From the NCBI RefSeq assembly GCF_039831995.1, contig NZ_JBDOIO010000003.1:1426001-1490000 (forward strand): a DNA stretch of 64,000 nucleotides, read 5' to 3'. The DNA comes from Paenibacillus pabuli (GTDB lineage Bacteria; Bacillota; Bacilli; Paenibacillales; Paenibacillaceae). Below the pieces are notes generated by a model. That model made no database searches, was not told the origin of the DNA, and saw only the letters and a list, made by a program, of their open reading frames with translations. Shown here one piece after another: positions 8,360 to 16,258 of this stretch. Both the position numbers and the translations under genes were made by a program. Position 1 is the first letter of the stretch; each line of letters opens with the position of its first letter.

Positions 8360-8646
8360 ATATATCCTCCTCGTTGATTAGGTTGTACAGCAATCAACGA
8401 GGTCTTACAGTCTGGCTCATCTTCATCCGGTGCTTCTCTGCGTCTGATCATCCTGGTTAAATCTTCAGGTCTATGCTGTCCAACCAGAGTCAAGGCAGGA
8501 AGTCCGGGTTCGATGCCGTCTCCCCCTCCACCTTCCATCCAGTACTCTGTCAACCCACAGTGTAAATGGGCAATGTAGGCATAGCTCACGGTGAAAATCA
8601 GCCCTATTGAGAATAAATAAGGTAATAATTCCTGAAGTTCAAACAA
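8296..8646 (-). CDS. MifM-like regulatory leader peptide upstream of yidC
   Basis: 116 residues from a TTG start, set by AAGGGGGTGA 5 bases upstream. One membrane segment near the N-terminus (LPYLFSIGLIFTVSYAYIAHL, split here as LPYLFSIGLIFTVSYAYI plus AHL, residues 8-28) is followed by HCGLTEYW, a flexible Gly-rich part, and then LTRMIRRREAPDEDEPD (residues 63-79). That last stretch resembles the arrest region of B. subtilis MifM (a WIRK-type basic segment followed by an acidic cluster). Acidic codons 74-79 map to 8427-8410, and the 5' arm of the SD-masking stem starts 8 bases further on, so a ribosome paused there would open the stem. Unlike MifM, the frame continues through the hairpin and overlaps yidC by 64 bases. 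The identification is by pattern and context only; arrest is not shown. Confidence 0.7.
   Translation of the reverse strand: MFELQELLPYLFSIGLIFTVSYAYIAHLHCGLTEYWMEGGGGDGIEPGLPALTLVGQHRPEDLTRMIRRREAPDEDEPDCKTSLIAVQPNQRGGYIWNIRQARGSLLHLARDGSMG
8369..8402 (-). promoter_or_regulatory. SD-sequestering hairpin in front of yidC
   Basis: Perfect 11-bp stem on the minus strand: CCTCGTTGATT (8402-8392) pairs with AATCAACGAGG (8379-8369) across a 12-base loop. The 3' arm includes the first four bases of the yidC ribosome site GAGGAGG (8372-8366). Confidence 0.8.
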
Positions 8647-8678
8647 GGGATTCACCCCCTTTATAGGTTCATTTTTAT

Positions 8679-8687
8679 ATTATAACA
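8679..8687 (-). promoter_or_regulatory. Extended -10 promoter for the leader-yidC unit
   Basis: TGTTATAAT on the minus strand is a perfect extended -10. No strong -35 is visible. It would place the 5' end roughly 25 bases before the leader TTG. Confidence 0.5.
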
Positions 8688-8738
8688 CTTACATATCGCT
8701 TTTGCATAAATTCATGGCTCATACGCCCTAATGATTCG

Positions 8739-10364
8739 CTATTCTGTTCTCAATTTGGACAATTCCTTCGCAGCCCTATATCTTGCCACGTTAAAAGAAG
8801 GCCAGGAACTGCCGTCTTTTCTCTCTTTCATATCAGCTTCACGCTCCAATAAATGTTCCTTCAGTGTCGGAAACTCCTCTTCCGCAAACTCCCGTAACAG
8901 CGGAATTGCATCCGCTGACAAATTCGCCAGGTAGGCAGCATCAATGTTGCCTGTATTATGATAACGTTCGATGTTCAGCTCGGCGATCCGGTTATCCATA
9001 CCCACATAATTGACGGCTGCATAGGCTGTAAGTGACAGCACAATGTACCAACGAAGCAATGGAATGGATGTATACCGGATGCGCAAACCTGCTATGAATA
9101 GCAGCAATGCCAGAAAAATCATGAATGCATGTACCAAGAAACGAATATAGGTATACCCGTAAGCCTGTTCGTACAAATGGAGTCGCATAAACGCAGAATA
9201 CAGCATAACGGCGGAGCACCCCACGAGAACAAACAGCAGCACCTGATGCATGATCGAAGCTGCTTTCCCACTTGGCCGAGTATATTGAAGTGCAATAATG
9301 AGAATGAAAAAGTTAATACCGGTGACCAACACCAGCTCGGCAAAACCACTTCGCGCATATTCTGCATAAGACAGGTCCGAGGGAAGATGTCCACTCCCAG
9401 CACCAAAAAGGTAGGAAAACTGCACGAAAACAAACAGTACATACACACAGTTAATAACGAACAGCATGGTGCCCACGATGATGGGGTCCAGTTTCACTGT
9501 CTCCCTGCCTTTATTGATGGTATGAGCATTGGTTTTAGGGTCACTTATCATTCGCGATTCGGTTTCTGGATTCATCTGGCCTGCATTGTCATGATTGGGG
9601 ACTTGAACTGCAGCAGGCGTTAACAAGGTTGTATTTATCCAATGGACGTTCTCCCTCTTCTCAGCTTCGTATTCCATAGGTTGAACGAATCCCCATACAT
9701 AACTAAACAGCAAAATGCCTGCAATGATAATCCAGATGATTCTCGGAAATCCAGGTGTTAGAGTCAGATGGTTCAACCATTCCGGAAAACCGGACAAGTA
9801 TTGATTGAATACGCCATCTGCAGAAGTCAGCAATGCGACCACCACAATCAAGATCGGGAAGGATGCGGCCAGACCAATGAATATTTTGACCAGGACTGCT
9901 TTCTGGGACTTGCCCATTTCGCTTCCCCCTGCTTTTACCGCAATGCCTGCGATGGTCCCCCAGTGACGAATCGTTTGTGGCAGCAGATGATCCAGCGATG
10001 AACCAATGATTCGGAGGTCCCACCACTGCCTACGCTTACGTCCAGCCAAATAAGTCATATGTAATATGATCAATCCGGGGACGATCAGAAAATTGAGTAC
10101 GCGCAGCAGTTCATTGTCAAAAAGCAAAAAGGTTAGCGCGAGCATCAGAACGACTGCAGCCATCCATGCGTCAATCAGGGTTAATATCCGGATTCGATCC
10201 CTTGCAAATACATACATAAATGCATAAAAAAGAAGCACAAAGAGCGGATAGGACACGCCCACCTCTTTTCCATAAAATAAATACTGATGGATAACAGCCA
10301 GCAGCAAAGCAGACAACAGCGTAATCAAAGCGCGATTCGGTGAAGCCGTTATTTTCTCAATCAT
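8739..10364 (-). CDS. DUF4173-family polytopic membrane protein
   Basis: 541 residues with about ten or more membrane segments in two blocks separated by a hydrophilic loop (around residues 245-305). The C-terminal part, with YIVLSLTAYAAVNYVGMDN and RYHNTGNIDAAYLANLSADA, is typical of the DUF4173 (formerly DUF4153) family, whose biochemical role is unknown. The protein ends in a charged cytosol- or exterior-facing tail. The start at 10364 is preferred because GGAGG lies 8 bases upstream; the preceding 25 codons have no ribosome site. It is monocistronic, divergent from the SgrR-type regulator, and might be controlled together with it through the 136-base gap. Confidence 0.8.
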   Translation of the reverse strand: MIEKITASPNRALITLLSALLLAVIHQYLFYGKEVGVSYPLFVLLFYAFMYVFARDRIRILTLIDAWMAAVVLMLALTFLLFDNELLRVLNFLIVPGLIILHMTYLAGRKRRQWWDLRIIGSSLDHLLPQTIRHWGTIAGIAVKAGGSEMGKSQKAVLVKIFIGLAASFPILIVVVALLTSADGVFNQYLSGFPEWLNHLTLTPGFPRIIWIIIAGILLFSYVWGFVQPMEYEAEKRENVHWINTTLLTPAAVQVPNHDNAGQMNPETESRMISDPKTNAHTINKGRETVKLDPIIVGTMLFVINCVYVLFVFVQFSYLFGAGSGHLPSDLSYAEYARSGFAELVLVTGINFFILIIALQYTRPSGKAASIMHQVLLFVLVGCSAVMLYSAFMRLHLYEQAYGYTYIRFLVHAFMIFLALLLFIAGLRIRYTSIPLLRWYIVLSLTAYAAVNYVGMDNRIAELNIERYHNTGNIDAAYLANLSADAIPLLREFAEEEFPTLKEHLLEREADMKERKDGSSWPSFNVARYRAAKELSKLRTE

Positions 10365-10384
10365 GGGAAAAACCTCCATTATCT

Positions 10385-10403
10385 TTCTAGACTTTATTCT
10401 AGA
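10385..10403. promoter_or_regulatory. Paired TCTAGA palindromes in a divergent promoter gap
   Basis: TCTAGA occurs at 10386-10391 and again at 10398-10403, 12 bases apart, each preceded by TT. This helical-turn spacing between divergent genes could be a regulator site, possibly for the SgrR-type protein, but it may be chance. Confidence 0.25.
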
Positions 10404-10500
10404 TGATAAAATAAGAAGATAAAGAGAAATTACAGGCAATTAAATTTCCTATTTTAGTTCGGTTGCATCAACAGCTCTCTTCCCGAGGAGGATTGAAATC

Positions 10501-12222
10501 GTGAAACTGCATCAACAATATTTGCTGCTTCATAACCGCTTTGGTGATATGGCAGAGCATGAAGCTACGCTCTCGGATCTCGCAGGACTGCTGGATTGCA
10601 CACATCGAAATACGCTTACCATCGTCAAAAAAATGGCTGCCTGCGATTGGATTCGCTGGATTTCCCAGCGTGGTCGTGGTCGCAGGTCAACACTTACGCT
10701 GCTTGTACCAGCTGAGCAGATCGCAGCAGAATATATGATGCATGCCCTCAATCGCCGAGAATTGCATCAAGCCGCTGAACAGGTGCGTGCCTTCTCCACC
10801 TCGACCATGATGCGGGAGCATTTAAACCACTGGCTGCTCGGTTATTCGGGACATCATACGGAAGCAGGAGAGCATAACGAGCGAATTGATACGTTGAGAC
10901 TGCCACTACAGCAGCAGCTTCATGCCCTTGACCCGCTGTATATTAATCTGCTCGCTGAGTCTTTTGTCACCAGTCATGTGTTTGATGGGCTGGTACAGCG
11001 TAACGAGCAGGGAGACATTATTCCATGTCTTGCGCATACCTGGGATGTTAGCCAGGATCGGAAAACATGGCTTTTTCATTTGCGCAAAGGTGTCTTGTTT
11101 CACAATGGGGGGCCATTGACTGCCGATGATGTGGTGTATACGTTTGCCAGGTTGAAATCAACAAAGCGACGGACATTGTATCGCGATGTGAGCAGACAGA
11201 TTCTGTCTGTTGAAGCCCTGGACTCGTTAACGGTATGTTTCCGTCTCATAGCACCGCACGAATTATTTCTGTCCTTTCTATCCACCAGCCGAGCGGCTAT
11301 TGTACCCTCGGACAACACCATGAGGCCTGGCGATGACAAGTCAATTGAATCCACGATCATGCAAAAGCCTGTAGGAACAGGACCCTTCAAGGTGGCGTTG
11401 TGGGATGAACACCTGTGCAGACTGGAAGCATTCCCGGCCTATTTCCAAGGAAGAGCCCATCTGGACCGGGTGGATATTCTGCAGATCCCCTGGAGCACCC
11501 AGACCGTATGGGGAGAACATGGCGAAGCGGAAACGCCTTTCTTTCACCTTGTTCAGAATCCGGTTACCGCTCAGGGTGCTGACTGGACACAAATTAGTGC
11601 TGGTGTCATGGTCAACAAGCTGCTCACGTGTAACACGCAAAAAAACGGACCGCTAAGCGATCCGGCTATACGAACTCATCTATACGAATGTATTACTGGG
11701 GTAAACCAATCCTCGGAGTATCCTTTTGCCAAGGATCTGCCCATTCCATTACAGCTGGCTACCATCCCGCAATATCGCAAGGATGCCGCTCTCATTGCAG
11801 CCAGACTGGAACGATGCGGATATGCTTGTCAGATTCATACGGCTACGATGGAACAATTCAAAGGGCAACTGCGGCTGGAGTCCGATCTCATTTTATTCTC
11901 CTTGATCCGGGACCGGGATGAAGAATTGCGCAGAACCGATCTCTATCTTACCCTGTCGGAACATCTGGATGAATCCACACAATTACGTGTGCAAATGATG
12001 CTGCAAACCGTTATCGAGTCACCATTAATGACAGATAGAACTGCAGGTCTTGACGAGATTGAACAATTTTTACTGGACCATCATCTAATGATTCATTTAT
12101 CTGAGAAATCTGTAGAAACCGCCTATCTGCCTTCTGTGCGTGGACTTTCGTTTAACAGTCAGGGCTGGGTTAATTTGCGCCATATCTGGTTTCCGTCTGG
12201 AAGTACGGCGTTAGAAGATTGA
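10501..12222 (+). CDS. SgrR-family transcriptional regulator with solute-binding domain
   Basis: 573 residues from a GTG with GAGGAGG 8-11 bases upstream. The N-terminal ~100 residues form a winged-helix-like domain (LSDLAGLLDCTHRNTLTIVK). The rest resembles family 5 oligopeptide-binding proteins: LRLPLQQQLHALDPLY, FVTSHVFDGLVQRNEQGDI, PCLAHTWDVSQDRKTWLFHL, GPLTADDVVYTF and KPVGTGPFKV. It has no signal peptide, so it is a cytosolic ligand-sensing regulator, like E. coli SgrR (551 residues), which responds to sugar-phosphate stress. Firmicute homologues often sit beside an MFS exporter; here there is none, only DUF4173 divergently and a SEDS gene convergently. Its targets and ligand are unknown. 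Confidence 0.82.
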   Translation: MKLHQQYLLLHNRFGDMAEHEATLSDLAGLLDCTHRNTLTIVKKMAACDWIRWISQRGRGRRSTLTLLVPAEQIAAEYMMHALNRRELHQAAEQVRAFSTSTMMREHLNHWLLGYSGHHTEAGEHNERIDTLRLPLQQQLHALDPLYINLLAESFVTSHVFDGLVQRNEQGDIIPCLAHTWDVSQDRKTWLFHLRKGVLFHNGGPLTADDVVYTFARLKSTKRRTLYRDVSRQILSVEALDSLTVCFRLIAPHELFLSFLSTSRAAIVPSDNTMRPGDDKSIESTIMQKPVGTGPFKVALWDEHLCRLEAFPAYFQGRAHLDRVDILQIPWSTQTVWGEHGEAETPFFHLVQNPVTAQGADWTQISAGVMVNKLLTCNTQKNGPLSDPAIRTHLYECITGVNQSSEYPFAKDLPIPLQLATIPQYRKDAALIAARLERCGYACQIHTATMEQFKGQLRLESDLILFSLIRDRDEELRRTDLYLTLSEHLDESTQLRVQMMLQTVIESPLMTDRTAGLDEIEQFLLDHHLMIHLSEKSVETAYLPSVRGLSFNSQGWVNLRHIWFPSGSTALED

Positions 12223-12267
12223 AAGGGCAAATTTCATTCAGTTAATGTGTCATGATAATTGATCTGC

Positions 12268-13605
12268 TCATTGTGTGGGTCTTGCTGTCTGTTGGCTCTT
12301 CTCATTCCTCAGCGAAACCGTGTCTTTACGGCGATACACCCCAAGAAGCAATCCCATCATGGCATAATCAAAGATGAGATGATTGCCGTATCCTATGAAG
12401 GGAAAAACCACACTGAGGATGGGAACTCTCCCCGTGGTCATCGCCAGCGAATAAATGATCTGCAACGCAAACATGAACGTAATAATGACAATAATCATCC
12501 GACCAAAGTCATCCCGAATGCGAGGGAGCGTCTTCCCCATACTTGCAACAAACCAGATGATAGCCACCAATAGCCCTATTCCGGCTGCCCAGCCAAACAC
12601 ATCGATGAGCAGCACACCCGGGTAGTCAAAATAACTCGTTTTAAACCTGTCAAATGCTATGTCAAGTCCATTTCCCCACCATCCAGCTGATTGAAGGATA
12701 CCCATGATGGAGCGGTTAAAGTAACCATCTCCCATTGGATCATCCTCAAGATTGAATACAACCGAGAATCTTTCCAAACGATGGTATGAATCCGTTGTAA
12801 GCAACAGCAATAGCCCGATACATGCAGTTATGACTGTTGCTATGGCTGTATAGAGCCATTTACGCGTGATCCAACCAAATAATACTAGTGAAATGATCCC
12901 GAACATCACAAGGCGTACCCAATCCGATATTTGAAACAACAGTGCTGCCGGTACTGCCACCATCGCTATATAGGATAATATGGTTTGCGCACCAAAATTG
13001 GAACGAAGCTTATTCATCAAAATAGCACCAATGGCAAGTGGTAATACCCACATTGCAGCTGTGGTCAGATCTAATACAAATCCATATCCGGTCATGAATC
13101 TGTTCGTCCCATTGATCTTTGGGGATATCATTGGATTGATCCACAACATGAGATTAAGAAGAATATAGATCCACCATGCTGCTCTTCTCCATTTACGATA
13201 ATCAAAGAACATAAAGAAAGACATAAGCATCATTCCTATTATGGTGTATACCACTTGAATGTTATAGAAGTTCTGAAACCTATCATCTGTGACATTGGTT
13301 GTAAAAATCCACATCAGAAACAGGCTAACGATGGCTAAACTGATCAATCCACATAGCAGTCCCCAATGCATCCGATGACGATGCAGCCTGTGCATGCTTT
13401 TGCCTACTGCTGAGGCATCACCCATCTGCTCTATGGCATACGCGGCGGCCTCTTCTTGGGATAAGCCCTCGTGTTCTTTGTCCAGCATCATTTCTCTCAT
13501 GTGGTTTCCCAATTCATCACGCAGATCGGTATGTACTTCACGAGCTTTGACCTGACTGCACATTTCGTCCAGATAACGTTTAAACTTATCATGGTGATCT
13601 GTCAT
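12268..13605 (-). CDS. SEDS-family (FtsW/RodA/SpoVE-like) membrane protein with N-terminal permease-prefix domain
   Basis: 445 residues. The first ~75 are cytosolic and resemble the permease-prefix domain found on ABC permeases controlled by PadR regulators (RDELGNHMREMM, then EEAAAYAIEQMGDASAVG). About ten membrane segments follow. The C-terminal half has SEDS features: GILQSAGWWGNGLD, an extracellular loop with an Asp in TSYFDYPGVLLIDVFGW (where peptidoglycan glycosyltransferases of this family have their essential Asp), and VFPFIGYGNHLIFDYAMMGL near the end. SEDS proteins polymerise lipid II with a cognate class B PBP; none is nearby. The ATG overlaps the PadR stop (ATGA), so translation is coupled. 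I infer envelope or sporulation use under PadR control. Confidence 0.8.
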   Translation of the reverse strand: MTDHHDKFKRYLDEMCSQVKAREVHTDLRDELGNHMREMMLDKEHEGLSQEEAAAYAIEQMGDASAVGKSMHRLHRHRMHWGLLCGLISLAIVSLFLMWIFTTNVTDDRFQNFYNIQVVYTIIGMMLMSFFMFFDYRKWRRAAWWIYILLNLMLWINPMISPKINGTNRFMTGYGFVLDLTTAAMWVLPLAIGAILMNKLRSNFGAQTILSYIAMVAVPAALLFQISDWVRLVMFGIISLVLFGWITRKWLYTAIATVITACIGLLLLLTTDSYHRLERFSVVFNLEDDPMGDGYFNRSIMGILQSAGWWGNGLDIAFDRFKTSYFDYPGVLLIDVFGWAAGIGLLVAIIWFVASMGKTLPRIRDDFGRMIIVIITFMFALQIIYSLAMTTGRVPILSVVFPFIGYGNHLIFDYAMMGLLLGVYRRKDTVSLRNEKSQQTARPTQ

Positions 13606-13937
13606 GTTAAGCCTCCCTCCCCAAGTACACGATCCACAGCACGTCGGAATAAAAGCCACTCGGTCCTTTTGTGCTGTAAGGCCTCCACGCCCTTTTCGCG
13701 AATGGAATAGTATTTACGTTTTCGACCATCCACCTCCATCCAATATGATTCCACCCAACCTTCAATTTCCATAGCATGTAAGATGGGATATAAAGTGCCT
13801 TCTTTCAAATTAAATACACCTTCCGATTGACGGTGAAGTTCCTTAATCAATTCATAACCATACAGTGGCTGATTCTGCAATAACGTCAAAATTAGAGTTT
13901 CTGTACTTCCTTTAATCATTTGTTTGTTTACTTTCAT
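13602..13937 (-). CDS. PadR-family transcriptional regulator
   Basis: 111 residues. Small winged-helix repressor: TETLILTLLQNQPLYGYELI, EGVFNLKEGTLYPILHAME, and GRKRKYYSIREKGVEAL are the classic PadR signature with the wing and the dimerisation start. GGAGGAG precedes the ATG by about 7 bases. The gene overlaps the SEDS gene by four bases, so it most likely represses its own operon until an envelope signal appears. A CTATGCATAG palindrome about 47 bases upstream is a possible operator. Confidence 0.92.
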   Translation of the reverse strand: MKVNKQMIKGSTETLILTLLQNQPLYGYELIKELHRQSEGVFNLKEGTLYPILHAMEIEGWVESYWMEVDGRKRKYYSIREKGVEALQHKRTEWLLFRRAVDRVLGEGGLT

Positions 13938-13983
13938 GTGAACTCTCCTCCTTCCTATACCTACGACCTATTACATCGGAAAC

Positions 13984-13993
13984 CTATGCATAG
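13984..13993. promoter_or_regulatory. Candidate PadR operator (palindrome)
   Basis: Perfect 10-base palindrome CTATGCATAG in the padR upstream region. Position is suitable for autoregulation; short palindromes can be chance. Confidence 0.3.
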
Positions 13994-14092
13994 CTAAGCT
14001 AGGTATCATACTACCTTATTCTCCCTTTTCTGTCTATCCATCGTTTTGAACTGCATTGTGATAAAATAACTCTATTAAGGAGGGTGATTCTC

Positions 14093-14677
14093 ATGAGTAA
14101 ACTGATTTTCTTTCTCGGCGGTGCCGGCAGCGGCAAAACGACCCTTGCCAAAGCCCTTTCCCGCAAATATAAAGCAGCCTTTTTCGATATGGATATCCTG
14201 CTCCGCCCGGCTGCCGAGGCGATCATGACGCTTCAGGGACTTGATCCATCTGACCGGGATTCACCTGAATACAAACGCCTATGTCGTGATCTGGGATACC
14301 GGATTACGATGGATGCTGCACTGGATAACGTACAATTAGGAATCGATACCGTTGTGGTAGGACCGTTTACCAAAGAAATCGAAACAACGGGTTGGATTGA
14401 GAAAGAACTAGACCGAATCGGGCGTTCACTGGAAGACACGGATGTTCGCGTAGCCTACATTTATTTGGCGAACGAAGAGTTGTATCACAAACGGATCACG
14501 GCAAGACAATCCCCTCTTGATGAATATAAACTGGCCAACTGGGATACCTTCACCGCCTCCCTTGCCCGCAAGCAAGTGGCTTGGCCGCTGCCTGCATCTT
14601 CTGTCGTTTATATCGATAATTCAGAGGAAGATGTGAATGTGGCTCTGTCCGAAGTCGAGAGACACATCTATGGGTAA
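14093..14677 (+). CDS. P-loop NTPase/kinase (AAA_33-like)
   Basis: 194 residues. The N-terminus LIFFLGGAGSGKTTLAKAL has a Walker A motif; FFDMDILLRP follows as a likely acidic second motif. Later DTVVVGPFTKEIE, RVAYIYLANEELYHKRITAR and a closing VVYIDNSEEDVNVAL match small kinase or zeta-toxin-like P-loop proteins that phosphorylate small molecules. The substrate is not evident. The ATG at 14093 is preferred over a GTG three codons upstream because GGAGG is 9 bases before it. The gene is divergent from padR, with a 155-base gap carrying both promoters. Confidence 0.75.
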   Translation: MSKLIFFLGGAGSGKTTLAKALSRKYKAAFFDMDILLRPAAEAIMTLQGLDPSDRDSPEYKRLCRDLGYRITMDAALDNVQLGIDTVVVGPFTKEIETTGWIEKELDRIGRSLEDTDVRVAYIYLANEELYHKRITARQSPLDEYKLANWDTFTASLARKQVAWPLPASSVVYIDNSEEDVNVALSEVERHIYG

Positions 14678-14786
14678 ATAGAGAGTACATTTCTTTTAAA
14701 CTTTTACACTCTTATTAGACGTTTATATGTTTCCGGAATCGTGACCCTTACATAGAATGAACTATCACTAGTCAGGAGGGGTTGCA

Positions 14787-14948
14787 ATGAACAGAAAGAA
14801 GCATAGATGTCATCCACCTATTACGAGATGCTATTACAAAAAGATCACTAAAACTTGCGTGACTAAAATCAAATATGTTCCCAAAGTTAAAAAGCACTGT
14901 CATGTCACCATCAAATATGGTGTTATCAGAAAAAGAAATCATCATTAA
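14787..14948 (+). CDS. 53-residue basic His/Tyr/Cys-containing protein
   Basis: Unrecognised microprotein. It has a good ribosome site (AGGAGGGG, about 6 bases before ATG) and a terminator 12 bases after its stop, so it looks real. The sequence is very basic, rich in Lys, His, Tyr, Ile and Thr, with three Cys (RKKHRCHPP, RCYYKKITKTCVTKIKY, KKHCHVTIKYG) and an internal repeat-like pattern of C-x-T-x-I-K-Y. It has no membrane segment. Composition recalls small spore-coat proteins, and CATAGAAT upstream (about 14752) faintly resembles a mother-cell sigma -10, but this is a guess. Confidence 0.55.
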   Translation: MNRKKHRCHPPITRCYYKKITKTCVTKIKYVPKVKKHCHVTIKYGVIRKRNHH

Positions 14949-14959
14949 TTAAAGCCTTT

Positions 14960-14988
14960 AGCCCTTCTCAATAGAGAAGGGCTTTCTT
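14960..14988 (+). terminator. Terminator of the 53-residue gene
   Basis: AGCCCTTCTC / GAGAAGGGCT stem with AATA loop followed by TTCTT. Confidence 0.8.
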
Positions 14989-14993
14989 GATAT

Positions 14994-15028
14994 CAAAAAA
15001 ACCGGGGCATCATGCACCCCGGTTTTCT
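14994..15028 (-). terminator. Terminator of the YitT-family gene
   Basis: AAAACCGGGG / CCCCGGTTTT stem; on the minus strand it is followed by a run of T, 11 bases past the stop codon of the YitT-family gene. Confidence 0.8.
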
Positions 15029-15038
15029 TCCATATACA

Positions 15039-15890
15039 TTATGTTTTGGACAATTCGATAAATCCTTCACCGAACACGTCGCGAACATCGTGAATCGTGA
15101 TAAAGGCGATCTCATCCTCAGCACGTACAATCTTCTTCAACATGGGAACCTCTTGTTTGCTAATGACAATATAGAGGATCTCTTTTGGTGTTTTCGTATA
15201 ATAACCGTGCCCCGACAGCACCGTTACACCACGATCCATTTTCTCGATAACCTGTTTCGCAATCGCATCCTGCTTCGTCGAAATGATCGTAACCGCCTTT
15301 TTGGGATTCAGCCCTTCAATGATAAACTCCATCGTCTTGGTCCCGATAAACAGCATGACGATTGTACACATGAGTCCCTGTGCCCCGATAATAAAGAACG
15401 AGGAGAACGCCACGATCAAGTCAAAAAACAAAAGTCCATAGCTGATGTTCCAATCCAGATACTTATTGGCGAGTCTTGCCAAGATGACGGTTCCCGCGGT
15501 TGTGCCGCCTACTCTAACAATCAAACCAATCCCGAGACCGGCAAATAATCCTCCGAAAATTGTATTGATCCACAACTCATGCGAATCAATCGTCCAACTC
15601 TCGGTCAGATGCAGGAACAAGGAGTTGAATACCACTGCAATAATGGTGTATACCGTCGTCGTTTTGTCCAGAAACCGGTAACCCGCAATTAACAAAATCC
15701 CGTTCAGAATCAAGTTCATTAACCCGGGTGACCATCCGAGCAGGTAATACAAAATAATGGTGATCCCCGTAACGCCACCTTCAGCAAGATCATTCGGAAT
15801 GACGAACAGATTCACCGCCAAGGCAAATAAAAATGCCCCTGCCATAATAAATAAAATATCCGTTACACGTTTCTTCATCCTATATTCCAT
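15039..15890 (-). CDS. YitT-family membrane protein (DUF161/DUF2179)
   Basis: 283 residues: five or so membrane segments (LFIMAGAFLFALAVNLFVIP, then ILYYLLGWSPGLMNLILNG and others) with the glycine-rich GGLFAGLGIGLIVRVGGTTAG and, at the C-terminus, a soluble DUF2179 domain (KAVTIISTKQDAIAKQVIEK, RGVTVLSGHGYYTKTPKEIL, VISKQEVPMLKKIV). This is the arrangement of B. subtilis YitT, YpjC and relatives, whose function is unknown. AAGGA lies about 5 bases before ATG 15890; an internal ATG four codons later is possible. It is transcribed alone, divergently from the desaturase locus. Confidence 0.85.
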   Translation of the reverse strand: MEYRMKKRVTDILFIMAGAFLFALAVNLFVIPNDLAEGGVTGITIILYYLLGWSPGLMNLILNGILLIAGYRFLDKTTTVYTIIAVVFNSLFLHLTESWTIDSHELWINTIFGGLFAGLGIGLIVRVGGTTAGTVILARLANKYLDWNISYGLLFFDLIVAFSSFFIIGAQGLMCTIVMLFIGTKTMEFIIEGLNPKKAVTIISTKQDAIAKQVIEKMDRGVTVLSGHGYYTKTPKEILYIVISKQEVPMLKKIVRAEDEIAFITIHDVRDVFGEGFIELSKT

Positions 15891-16258
15891 CCAATCCTTC
15901 AGAAATCAACCTATCCATCAGGCTCATAAGTTGTCATATGCACTCACAATGATAGATTCTACCATGTCACCAGCAAAAATTGTATACATAATACAAATTG
16001 TTGCACGAAATGTACAAAGGATTCTTGATTGGAATCATTTTTGAATGGGTAAACAAAAAAATAGCCACCCCTTTTCCACCCATGACAAATGTCATGTGTC
16101 ATCCTTGATATTCATCATTACAGAAGGCTGACGTTTATGACTTACCGGATGAACCGGATTCTTTTACAATGATAAAAACGCTTCCCTTGAAGACACAATT
16201 GGGAAACACAGAGTTATAGCCTTACTTGGCCATAACCACTGAAGGAGGACTACCATTT
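15891..16258. other. Divergent control region between the YitT-family gene and des
   Basis: 368 bases without a gene. It contains the candidate DesR box (16081-16096), a plus-strand TACAAT -10 at 16165-16170 with a weak TTACCG -35 at 16142-16147 for des, and, on the minus strand near 15955-15985, a TTGCTG/TATCAT pair that could serve the YitT-family gene. Confidence 0.45.
16081..16102 (+). promoter_or_regulatory. Candidate DesR-binding site upstream of des
   Basis: Perfect inverted repeat CATGACA-AA-TGTCATG (16081-16096), followed at once by another TGTCAT half-site. It lies about 40 bases above the candidate des -35, a sensible place for activation by phosphorylated DesR. Confidence 0.55.
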
